A DNA stretch of 64,000 bases, taken from contig JAPFBL010000166.1 of assembly GCA_026182355.1 (NCBI GenBank), forward strand, positions 1,426,001 to 1,490,000, written 5' to 3'. The position numbers and the translations under genes were made by a program. This DNA is from Hermatobates lingyangjiaoensis. Taxonomy: Eukaryota; Arthropoda; Insecta; Hemiptera; Hermatobatidae. Below the pieces are notes generated by a model. It saw only the letters and a program-made list of their open reading frames with translations, did no database searches and had not been told where the DNA came from. Below are positions 25,916-35,256 of the stretch, one piece after another (positions within the stretch are counted from its first letter, which is position 1; every line of letters begins with the position of its first letter).

Positions 25916-26363
25916 CAGTGGACCCTTGCATATTCGCGGTTCGCGTTCCCGTATAATCGCAAGTTTGGCTTTCGTTGATCTTTTCCAATATTTCTGAGCC
26001 ATTTTTAGCAGAAACACTCACAAGTACATAAGTAACACTAAAATAATTCAAAAATTATTATTATTCCTTATTGTCAGTAAGGAATATGAGTCCTGAACTT
26101 ATATATATTTCTTTGTTTTAAAGTACATATTATATGTTTTTTTGTTTTACAGTAAGTATTATTAATTAATAGTATCACACTACAACATTAACATATTGTA
26201 TTACTGTATTAATGAGTAAAGTTATCTTTAATATGTGCTTGATTAACATATTTCAGCGTATATAATATCATAAATAGAAGTTTTAAAACTGCATCTTATA
26301 TTCGCCGTTCGCAGGGAGGAGGGTTGAAGGAACGTAACCGTCGCGAATAACAAAGGTCTACTG
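25916..26363. mobile_element. pogo/Tigger-type MITE
   Basis: The left end cagtggacccttgcatattc and the right end (complement cagtagacctttgttattcg) form inverted terminal repeats of about 35 bases that continue as cgcg...cgttcc. TA flanks both ends (25914-25915 and 26364-26365), the expected target duplication for this superfamily. At 448 bp it encodes no transposase. Confidence 0.75.
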
Positions 26364-26576
26364 TATTTTTAATTTTGTTTTCTCTACAAAAATTTCCCCT
26401 TTAGCATTTCTAATTATATCACCAGTCACAGTTGGCTATCACAAAAACTAAATTACAATTACTTCTTTATTTTGTTTTTTTATTTACTATAATTAATTGA
26501 AACCAAAGAAAGCACATATTATAAATATCGTTGTATCTAGTATTAGGCGACATTTATGTGTACTATTAATGTTCAG

Positions 26577-26718
26577 GTTACTCCAAGTGATAGGAGATTT
26601 TATGGCATCTACAAGTGCGTCGCGCAGAATCAATATGGGGAAGCTCAGCATGAAGTTCGACTGAGGGAAGCTCATATCCCTGGGGAGCTGATCCAGGCCA
26701 AAATGGATGTAGTCACAG
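26577..26718 (+). CDS. Fas2: Fas2 exon: second half of Ig5 and linker to FnIII-1
   Basis: The acceptor is aatgttcag|GTTACT and the donor ACAG|gtttgt; phase 0 in, phase 1 out. It encodes VTPSDRRFYGIYKCVAQNQY, with the second Ig5 cysteine in Y-K-C, then the last strand (EAQHEVRLREAHIP) and the linker GELIQAKMDVVT. It was too short and too interrupted by stops in its flanks to appear as a long open frame; it is supported by both splice sites and by exact phase agreement with its neighbours. Confidence 0.93.
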
Positions 26719-26817
26719 GTTTGTCTTAATGGCGTTTAATTTGTAACAGTTTTACAGCTCATTGAAATGAACTTTAATTACTACACTCATTTTGTTGTTG
26801 TTAATTTCAAAAAATCC

Positions 26818-27200
26818 ATCTATATAAATAAAAGAAAGGTTTTTGCCTGCACATTGCTGAGAACTGACTCATTCCAAGTTTTCTTTATGTTTCATACATT
26901 AAAGAAACCGAAACCACCCTTAGAAAAATTTCTGTCGGTTTGTCCACAAAATTTTGTCACAAGTAAACTCAGCCACCATCAGACATAGCAAGCTGAAACT
27001 TTAATAGTAGATTTTTGTATGTCTAACTTAATAAAAAGATTTCACATAAACACGTGAAATAACAATCAATGATCAAACCACAATATGAAATAGGAAAACA
27101 AGACTAAGATCTTTCAAACGTAACAAGCGGTCTTCGTCAGAGTCAAAAACCCAACAGTTGGGTTTTCCCATTTCATATTGTGGTTTGATCATTGATTGTC
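26818..27200 (+). mobile_element. Possible Helitron-like segment interrupted by foldback-A
   Basis: The start tctatataaataaaagaaag resembles the 5' ends of insect Helitrons, and agcaagctgaaactttaata (about 26979) resembles a body motif common in them. A 3' hairpin with CTRR was not identified, so the extent is unknown. The foldback-A copy interrupts it. Confidence 0.3.
27034..27196 (+). mobile_element. Foldback-A element with a 14-bp target duplication
   Basis: The element begins aaaagatttcacataaacac and ends catattgtggtttgatcattgat. tgtctaacttaata flanks it at 27020-27033 and 27197-27210. The inner part of the right arm is deleted, leaving cagttgggttttcccatttc. The clean duplication fixes both ends of this insertion and shows that it landed inside a pre-existing sequence. 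Confidence 0.8.
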
Positions 27201-28782
27201 TAACTTAATATATAGGCTCTGAGTTGATTGATAATTCAATGCAGAAGCGAAGTTATGGACCATTTTTAAGCTGTATTTCGTAAACTTCACAGATATGTTT
27301 ATTTTGAAAATATACAGGTGTAGCAAGTAGGTATTGTTAGTTGATTTTAATTTCATACAATAAATAGCTTTGTGAACGAGCAATTCTCAATCCTTGCAAT
27401 GAACAGACAGGAAAACTCAGCAAACAAGTTCTTACGCTATATCAAGCCGAAGAAAAAACCTAGAAGTCAGTAAAGAGAGTGATTGGTGATGAAGAAGCAG
27501 TTCATTATCCAACTGAATTTGACTCTGTGACTGCTCCTGAACTGCCTGCTCATGAGTAAAACCTTAACGTGGGAGCACTAATCATGCTGCGATTTTGTAG
27601 TAGCAACCAATTTCATGTTACGAAAATGTGCAACATTTTGGGGTCGTGTCCCCAAAAAATGTGCAACGGACACGAACTCTGAGTTCGTGCTCAGCACAGA
27701 TACGCTATAGAGTCTGTGTGTATACGACGCATAACATTGATTCCTAGCCACTATGCATTTTCATTCAAACGATTGCAATGTCCCGTCAAATTGCATCAAC
27801 TCTATTAAAATCCAAGTTTTGGTTGTTAATCTGTGGTGATTTTTCTAAAGCCTTATGAATTTATTAAAAATTCTTATGACTGTTAAAGGTTTTACCATTT
27901 ATTATGATCATACACACCTGAATGTCCATATCTCTCTCTCTCAAAGAAGTTAAAAAGTGAAAATGTTTTTCTTTCACACCACTTATAGTGGTCATATCTT
28001 ACGTAAGTAGACTGTAATTTAATCAATTAGGTTTAATATCATAATTCAAGGTATGTTGAAAATAGTTCTAATTAATTGTTAGTAATGTAAATTTAGACTC
28101 TACCGGTAGGAGTTTTTTTTGTTCTAATAAAAGGTATTTAAACAGACATAAATACATTTTTATTTATTCATGAATGAACCTCCAGAATAGGTTGAGTGGC
28201 CCAAGAGGAGTATTCTGTCCTATTTTTTTAATTATGATAATGATTATCAATACGTTATATTAAGTAAATGTTCCAATGCTATATTGCTCACCCCTACTTT
28301 TGTTCATACTATACTAGTGCAATAGTCAGTAATTTAAAGGAAATAATATTAACCTCGGGGTGGTACATGCCAGAGGCTGGCATTTTGAAAAGGTAAAAAA
28401 AATAAAATAATGAAAATCTAACAAAAAATCTGTATTTTTTTACTAAAAGAGTTTTTAAGGCCAAAATTGATTTTATGTTTCATGTGTGAATACTGTTTTT
28501 AAACGGACTTTTTATAAATTTACAAAATTTTTATTATTTTTACAAACGCTAATATTTAAAAATTAAAAATAAATGTATTTAAAATTTTCCAAAACTAGTT
28601 TTTCAAAAAGGGTTGAAAGTTTATTATATTTGTTTGCGTAGCCAGTTAATTTAATTTGGCCATTTTTTTATGATTTGAATTACCCGTTTTTGTTTTGTAA
28701 AATCATTGGTTTTCTTTGATACCTGTATATCTATACGAGTACTGGAATAAGATGAAATTCTGGACTAATAACGGATTATGAG

Positions 28783-28845
28783 CGGCCAACCATGTTACGG
28801 TCGCCACGAGTAACAAGGCCAACCATGTTACGGTCGAGCAACAAA
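28783..28845 (+). repeat. Short tandem duplication
   Basis: ggccaaccatgttacggtcg occurs at 28783 and again at 28819, separated by a related 16-base spacer (ccacgagtaacaa). Confidence 0.8.
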
Positions 28846-29094
28846 AATAGTTACTACGCCAGAGCCTGTACAATGATTCCAAGATGTAGTTGCAATCGGA
28901 GAGAGCAAAATAGAAGCAACCAAAATGATACACAGATAATTTTAACAGTGTAAAAAAGATTACAACTGACTAAAAATTACTCCTAGACTTGTCAATGTTA
29001 TTCATTTTCTCCCTATACCACCCCACCACCTCCACAGTTGTGCCATTGGTTCAAATTATTCTTATAGAATTATACAACTCTCTTTTTCTTTCAG

Positions 29095-29223
29095 CAACAA
29101 CAATTACATTTAAATTTACTGGACCTGGAAACACTGGAGGGCGACCAATTAAAGCTTACGTAGTGTCGTTCAAGTCGGAGAGGCAGTTCTGGAACGAAGC
29201 TCTCAACAAAACGTGGCCAGTTG
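29095..29223 (+). CDS. Fas2: Fas2 exon: first half of fibronectin III domain 1
   Basis: The acceptor is tctttcag|CAACAA and the donor GTTG|gtatgt; phase 1 on both sides. It encodes ATTITFKFTGPGNTGGRPIK, then AYVVSFKSERQFWNEALNKT and WPV, the A-C' strands of a fibronectin III domain. NKT is a potential N-glycosylation site. Foldback-A copies lie in both flanking introns, the downstream one only 75 bases from the donor. Confidence 0.92.
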
Positions 29224-29297
29224 GTATGTCTTTAAAACTATTTCCTGTTTACAGTGACCATCATTATTGTTTGTTTTATATATATATATATATGACA

Positions 29298-29503
29298 AGA
29301 TTTCACATAAACATGTGAAATTACAATCAATGATCAAACTACAAAATGAAAAGGGAAAAAAGACTAAGATCTTTCAAGCGTAACGAGCGGTCTTCATCAG
29401 AGTCAAAAACCCAACTGGGTTTTTTTCTTTTCTGATGAAGACCGCTTGTTACGGTTGAAAGGTCTCAGTCATTTTTCCTTTTCCATCTTGTGGTTTAATC
29501 ATA
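29298..29503 (+). mobile_element. Foldback-A element downstream of the FnIII-1 exon
   Basis: It begins agatttcacataaacatgtg and ends gtggtttaatcat, with both arms present but diverged. (AT)n flanks both ends. The right-arm module reads CTGATGA...GAAAGGTCTCAGTC. It lies 75 bases after the donor of the FnIII-1 exon. Confidence 0.75.
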
Positions 29504-29508
29504 TATTA

Positions 29509-29530
<22 letters not shown>

Positions 29531-29542
<12 letters not shown>

Positions 29543-29562
29543 TGTGTGTGTGTGTGTGTGTA
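29531..29562. repeat. (TG)n tract
   Basis: An alternating TG run that continues from an (AT)n tract between foldback-A and foldback-G. Confidence 0.9.
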
Positions 29563-29644
29563 TGTAACATTTTAAATTAAAAACTGCAATTCAAACCGAC
29601 ATATAATTAAAGTTACAACTAGAAAACACAAAAAAAAGACTAAC

Positions 29645-30350
29645 AGTCACGATTCTTATCATTTCGACGTTCTTGTCATCTTTAGGAGAGGAGAAAAGAA
29701 GAAGAAACACAGAAGTGGAGATATGAAAGCGCCCAAGGACCGATACATAGTATAGCCAACCTTACTATCGTTGACCAGTGTAAGCATGGAATAAATGAAA
29801 AAATAAGAGTAGAATTTAAGTGAAGAAGAGAGACAAGGAAGTGATAATGGAGAAGATACAATCATATATTAAAATTTAAGGCTGAGGTGAGAAATAATGA
29901 AAATAAAACAGAAAAAATCAAAATAAAAACTAAACTTTAGATTGCAGAAGTTTCAGACTTCAGCACTCTAAAATTTAGTTTTTACTTGATTTTTTCCGTT
30001 GTATTTTCATTATTTCTCACCTCAGGCTTAATTTTTAATTTATGATTTTATCTTCTCTATTTTCTTCTTTTTCTTGTCTCTCCTCCTTCACTTGAACACT
30101 ACTCTGATTTTTTCATTTATTCCATGCTTAAACTGGTCGACGGTGATAAGATCGTGGTAGCGACACATGACGTGGTAGCGACACATGACGTGGTAGCGAC
30201 ACATGACGTGGTAGCCACACTGGCTATACTGTGTGTCACTTTGTATTGGTCGGTGGACGCTTTCATGTCTCCACTCTTGTTTCTTCTTCCTTTTCTTTTT
30301 CTCCTCTCCTGAAGACTGAGAGACAGCCGAAATGATCAAGAATTGTGAGT
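29645..30350 (+). mobile_element. Foldback-G element, about 700 bp, with an internal minisatellite
   Basis: The left arm starts cacgattcttatcatttcg and the right arm ends with its complement cgaaatgatcaagaattgtg. Inside, gaggtgagaaataatgaaaa (left, about 29885) mirrors tttcattatttctcacctca (right). The right arm contains 3.5 copies of the 18-base unit cgtggtagcgacacatga at about 30153-30222, absent from the left arm. Confidence 0.7.
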
Positions 30351-30823
30351 GTTGTTCTCTTTTTTTTTTTAAGTTTTCTATTTGTAATTTTAATTATATA
30401 CCTATCATCCTCTGAGATATATGTCAGTAATGTTCAGGATGTCTAAAAGCACGGACACTATGGCTGAAATCGTTATGTGTTACTGTATAGTATTTATTAC
30501 GTGTAAAATGAACAGATTACATTAATAAACGGAAGGAATGATGCTGTAAATGTCTGAGCACATACATTAGTAATATTTAATCTTTCATTCTAAGTTTTAA
30601 CTTTATTTGTTATATTTTAGTACCATATAAGTAAATAAATGTTATCATTTACTGCAAACTATATTTGGAGCACCTATATATAACATAAATGTTATAATTT
30701 CAAGTGGGAAATAAATATACTCTCTCTATTACAGTACAGGCAATCTCCCATCGACAATGTCAAAAGACTCATTCTTTTTAACTGATTAAGTAGGGTGTTT
30801 AGTATATATATATATATATATAT

Positions 30824-31128
30824 ATTGATAAAAGTATCGACCGTGGAATGGAAACAAAACTAAACTTTATCGGGACTCGGTTGATTTTTCAGGTTCAAAT
30901 TAAACTCTCAATACCAACGTTTCGGTTTTTATTTAAAACCTTTTTCATAGGCAAAAGTATAAATTTTGAAACAGAAACTAAGTACTACATTACAAATTAT
31001 ATTACAAAGAAAAATAGTCTGTGAATTTCAACAACAACTGTCTAATTTGAATGAACACGTGACAGTGTCATTGAGAGTTTAATTTGACCCTGAAGAACTG
31101 ACCGAGTCCTGATAAACTTTAGTTTTGT
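30824..31128 (+). mobile_element. Foldback-B copy 2, internally deleted
   Basis: It begins ttgataaaagtatcgaccgt and keeps most of the left arm as far as gaatgaacacgtgacag. It then jumps to the outer 60 bases of the right arm (to agttttg). (AT)n flanks both sides, as in copy 1. Confidence 0.75.
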
Positions 31129-31818
31129 ATATATATATATATAATTGTATTATATATATATATATATATATATATTTACAATCCCGAATTCTGATGCAAT
31201 TATCTCAATGAGAAAAAAGAGATGAAGACTTAACGCCCCACGTAGTTTTTTCGAATGCGTATGGAATACTTTTGTTGTCTTTTGTATTACCGTACATGTT
31301 TTAGTGTTTCTACCTTCTCTTCTTGATATTTGTGTTGTGTATAGTTATTTCAAATTAGAAATAATATTCTTCCTCTCTATACCTCCTATGGTCCATTAGC
31401 AACGGTCAAAATCCCTTTCTTAGGAACTTGGCCATGTTGTCACCTGCATTGATATACATCTTCGAATCACATACAATTCTCATGGAAAGGACTGTTTCTC
31501 TATTGAAAATTTAGTCAGAATCCAGAGAAATGTAACTCTGGTGAAAATCGAGATTGACAACAAGTTGTTTCGACTTTTTGACCACAAACCCTCGTCCTAA
31601 GGCGACATGTTACATCTTGTCGAATACAGAAACCTCATTATAAAGTTGTCTCTATGCGCTCGGATAAATCCAATGAAAGCTAGTCAAACTGCTTTCAACA
31701 TAGCAGCCAACATATATGAATGACTTGTATTCACCAGTATTACAAATATGAAAGTTCGAGTATTATTATTGAAATATATTGCTAACTTAGTGCAATCAAT
31801 TATTATGTGGTATTTACT

Positions 31819-31989
31819 CATTGTAGGGTAAAAAGCTAATGAAATGGTCTCCACATATAAAAATGTAATGTTATAAACACGCGTTTCGAACACGTAGTGT
31901 TCTTCCTCAGGCATTAACTAAGGGTGAGTGTCTGTGGTACAACTGAGTTGTACCCTCAGTTTTTTTCATTACCTTTTTACCCTTCAATG
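31819..31989 (+). mobile_element. Foldback-H element
   Basis: The ends are cattgtagggtaaaaagctaatg at 31819-31841 (first 20 bases cattgtagggtaaaaagcta) and their complement at 31967-31989. Inside on the minus strand is CTGAGGA, one A, a perfect 6-bp hairpin GAACAC/GTGTTC, then GAAACGCGT. A related, degenerate copy lies at 52450-52600. Confidence 0.6.
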
Positions 31990-33804
31990 AAATATATTAT
32001 CACTTAAGTTGTTCATTATTTTATTATATATTATGTTAACTATTTTATCATGGGATGTAAAAGTGCAAACTTTGTTATAATTCAAGCCAGTCATATAATA
32101 TTAATAACCATATAATATATATAATTAATATGGTGTTACTTTATTATGCGTATTACTTCCGATAAGTGCATTCTTCGAACTGCTTTGTATTGTAATTATT
32201 CTTTCCTGTCTGATGTTTATCTAATATTACGTAGATACCTACCTATAGAAATACAATATATTATAAATTCGTTATTTAATAAAATAATATAATATATTTT
32301 ATTGTAAATGGTATAATATATTATATGTTTTATGGTAAAAATAAAAAAATATATAATATTTAATTATAAAACAAATTACTCTTAATTTCTGTAAACAGCT
32401 TGAATGAATGTCCCTAAAAAACGCAATTAAGTTATTTTCTTTTTTTCTCAATATTTTCCAGCAAACGTAATCTAGATAAGATTGAAGTAATGATCGGCAC
32501 TTGTTTTTAGCATCTAATCAAGTCGTTTCAATAGCCTGAGAACGAACACCTGTAGTTGGATTGACGTAACATTCTTGATGATTTACGTTTGGTCATCACA
32601 TTCGAAAAAAAGATATAGAGGTGATCAAATAACACAAATTAGATTGGAAAGGTTTTGTTATCAACTTGGTGGATAAATAATAAAAGATAAAAATCAACTA
32701 GCTTTAAAATGTTCTAAAGCATAAAATGCTGGAGGAGATAATAATGAAAAGATCAAAGAAATAGTGGTGACCAAATTACAAAGAAGAAAGATCGAGAGGA
32801 AAATATAAAATAAAGTCAGAGAGCTTTAAAATGTTAAAACGGTTTAAATGCAACACCAGATAATACTAAGAAATTAAGAATGTACTAAATAAGGAATACA
32901 AAATATAAATCTCATAAAAACTGATATAAATAAATTACCAGGTAAATATTCATAGCTCATATACTTAGTTTATAACAAAATGCAATCAAGATAGAAATCC
33001 CTACACTTTCCAAGGTAATACTAAACAGTTAATTCACAGAATATATAAAAAAAAAGAAACGCCATATACTTATTTTATCATTAACGTATATTAAAGTTGT
33101 AAGGATTACTGTGTTGTAATTAAATTGTACATTGATTTTGTAAATATTGTAGCCTAATCTTGTTTTTATAACCCTCAGGATGATTTAAAATACATCAAAA
33201 CTTTGGCAAAAAGGAGTATTTCAATTTAAAGACATAGCTCTAAAAAACAAACTTACTAAATACTGCATACATAGTTCTGTATGGATATATAGTTAACGTA
33301 GTTAAATAGATATGTGGTTAAGGTAGTATGCATATTGAAGTAGCACCATTAATATAATACATAATAGTACTAGTTGCATCAAATGTACTAATTACCCAAT
33401 ACAAAATCATGAAAGCATAAACAACCTATGTTTTAAGGATTCAAACGGAATTCTCTGTGGCATAGAAGGACATTTCTGTCCGATGAATAATTGTAACTAG
33501 ACTCGGCTCTTATAATTTTTTTTTATATATAGATTAGACTTGGAATGTAGGAATTGAGCCACAAAGAAAAAGAATTGATCTCTTTTTTATGAAAGGCATA
33601 AATAATTCATATCAAACTTAAATTCCTTTTGACATTATTCTTTAATGGAAAGTGCATTGCTTTTGAGGAATATATATTTTATTGGAATATATTTTAATAT
33701 TGTTATGTCTTTACTTCCTTCTGTACCATTTATAGCAGCCATGGAGTAACATAAAGTGCAATACAGACTAATTAACTGCATTATGTGTGTTAGATTTTAT
33801 TTAT

Positions 33805-34078
33805 TTATTGTAGAGGGCTAAGGGACTGGCAAAGTCGGCCATCCGATGCTGATTTCTCGAGGGAATATTGCATCTCCCATTGATTCTACATTGGGAGTCC
33901 TACATTTTGCCTAACTCAAGTGTATTTAGAATAGGGATCTTTAACGTGTACCTGACATCTTACAGGCTCAGGACTGACGGTTTATCATCCTATCCGAGGA
34001 ACAGAGTGGGTATCGAACCCCGGACCTACCAGGTCAGAGGCGAGCACGTTGCCACTGTGCTAACCTGGCACCTACATA
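33805..34078 (-). mobile_element. tRNA-derived SINE, minus strand
   Basis: On the minus strand it starts aggtgccaggttagcacagt, with a B-box ggggttcgatacccac and the body ...cctgagcctgtaagatgtca. The distal tail is missing or replaced. It ends about 125 bases before the acceptor of the second FnIII-1 exon. Confidence 0.65.
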
Positions 34079-34202
34079 TGTCTGTTAGATTCCTTAAATA
34101 TATACATTCGGCAACTTGATTGTATGGGGCAATAAACTGAAGTCTGCTATGGCAATATGGTTTACCTCCGCAACTCTCCATAAAAAAAGAATTATTTTGC
34201 AG

Positions 34203-34323
34203 ATACTCCGTACATTCTGGAAGGACTTACACCTCAGGTGTCATACGTATTCAGGTTCGCTGCTTTGAATGAAGTTGGCCTTGGTCCTTGGGGAGCTGCT
34301 GCACAATATACAATGCCCAAAAG
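34203..34323 (+). CDS. Fas2: Fas2 exon: second half of fibronectin III domain 1
   Basis: The acceptor is ttattttgcag|ATACTC and the donor AAAAG|gtaatc; phase 1 in, phase 2 out. It encodes DTPYILEGLTPQVSYVFRFA then ALNEVGLGPWGAAAQYTMPK. The L-x-P-x-x-x-Y-x-F-R-x-A-A-x-N-x-x-G-x-G motif is the E-F-G region of a fibronectin III domain. Confidence 0.93.
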
Positions 34324-35108
34324 GTAATCGCAGATATAAATAAATGCGATTAATAGTTGTTATTGTCAAGATTGTAATATATATGTGTGAAATATTTAAT
34401 ATAAATCATGATTTATCTAATTAAGTAATTGTGAATGGAAATACAAATTAATCATCTAGTCACAAATGTACACTATTCAAGACAGACCTTACATAAGGTC
34501 ATTAAAACAAATTAGTACTAAAATGACTACATGTATGTTGTTAGTAGTACCATTGAGGTCGTCAAGTTAAATCAAGGAATGGATGCACTTCCTTACCTCG
34601 TACACATTGTGTTGGAGTATTTGGGCAACACTGTCGATCTTCAAGAGCAACTGGTCAACATAGTTTGAATCCAACGGGTATAATGGAGGCCCAATAAATA
34701 ATTACTAAAAAGTATAAAAATAGTTAACATATAATTTGACCTCCAACCCTAATAAATAAGCATTAATAATATACATAGGGGAACCAAACATTACTATAAC
34801 AGGTGAACAATAGAATGAACCAAATATATCGAAAAGCAGAAAATATAAATTTGAATGAATTTTACAAATATATACTAAATTGAAGAAACTGTTCACACGG
34901 ACTTATAAAACTTTAAATTAAGCAAAACACTTCCCTTGATGACAAACAACAGTTCGAAATATTGAATTTAGTAATTGTGTATTTTTTCTTTTCTGTGTCA
35001 TGTTTTAAGTAATTTAAAGTTTTACAAATATATGTAAGAGTAATAGGAAGGATATTGCACTATTTAATATTTTCAATTTTAAGTCGTTATTCACTGTCTT
35101 ATTTACAG
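34324..35108 (+). other. Fas2: Fas2 intron between the two FnIII domains
   Basis: This 0.8-kb intron contains one foldback-J element (34898-35030) ending about 80 bases before the acceptor (ttatttacag). Nothing else is recognised. Confidence 0.7.
34898..35030 (+). mobile_element. Foldback-J element
   Basis: The arms ataaaactttaaattaagca (34906) and its complement around 35005-35026 surround a TTGATGA...GTTCGAAATATTGAA module. A half copy at 16535-16720 begins with nearly the same outer sequence (ggactataaaactttaaatt). Confidence 0.6.
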
Positions 35109-35256
35109 ATCTTTTCCGGAAGAACCGTTGATTTTGAACCAACCCGTTCCTGAGGGACACGTTATTTCACCATATTCAGACAGATTTGAACTAAGGTGGA
35201 AAAAACCAGCAGACAACGGAGAATATATCGATAGATATGATATTGGATACTGCATT
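35109..35256 (+). CDS. Fas2: Fas2 exon: first half of fibronectin III domain 2
   Basis: The acceptor is atttacag|ATCTTT and the donor TGCATT|gtaagc; phase 2 in, phase 0 out. The split AG|A codon gives arginine (MPKR-SFPEEP). It encodes [20 protein letters not shown], then [20 protein letters not shown] and DRYDIGYCI. The S-P-Y-S-D-x-F-E-L-R-W plus P-A-D-N-G block is strongly conserved in Fas2. Confidence 0.94.

Larger units (their letters stand above)
22156..26576 (+). other. Fas2: Fas2 intron within Ig5
   Basis: This 4.4-kb intron contains a full-length SINE copy (22597-22910), the foldback-B palindrome (23531-24030) directly followed by foldback-A (24048-24263), (AT)n tracts, and a pogo/Tigger-type MITE (25916-26363). 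The open frames across 23345-24082 lie in the palindrome arms and mirror each other, so they are not genes. Confidence 0.75.
26719..29094 (+). other. Fas2: Fas2 intron before FnIII-1
   Basis: This 2.4-kb intron holds a possible Helitron-like segment from about 26818 (starts tctatataaataaaag) that is interrupted by a foldback-A copy (27034-27196) with a 14-bp target duplication. A tandem duplication of a roughly 36-bp unit lies at 28783-28845. The rest is AT-rich with nothing recognised. Confidence 0.65.
29224..34202 (+). other. Fas2: Fas2 intron within FnIII-1
   Basis: This 5.0-kb intron is crowded with foldback repeats: foldback-A (29298-29503), an (AT)n/(TG)n tract (29509-29562), foldback-G (29645-30350), foldback-B copy 2 (30824-31128) and foldback-H (31819-31989). 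A SINE copy on the minus strand (33805-34078) sits just before the acceptor. I see no exon in it. Confidence 0.75.

Noticed and set aside
30088..30339. Tandem peptide repeat VVATHD / CRYHVM frames
   Set aside because: Both are translations of the 18-base minisatellite in foldback-G.
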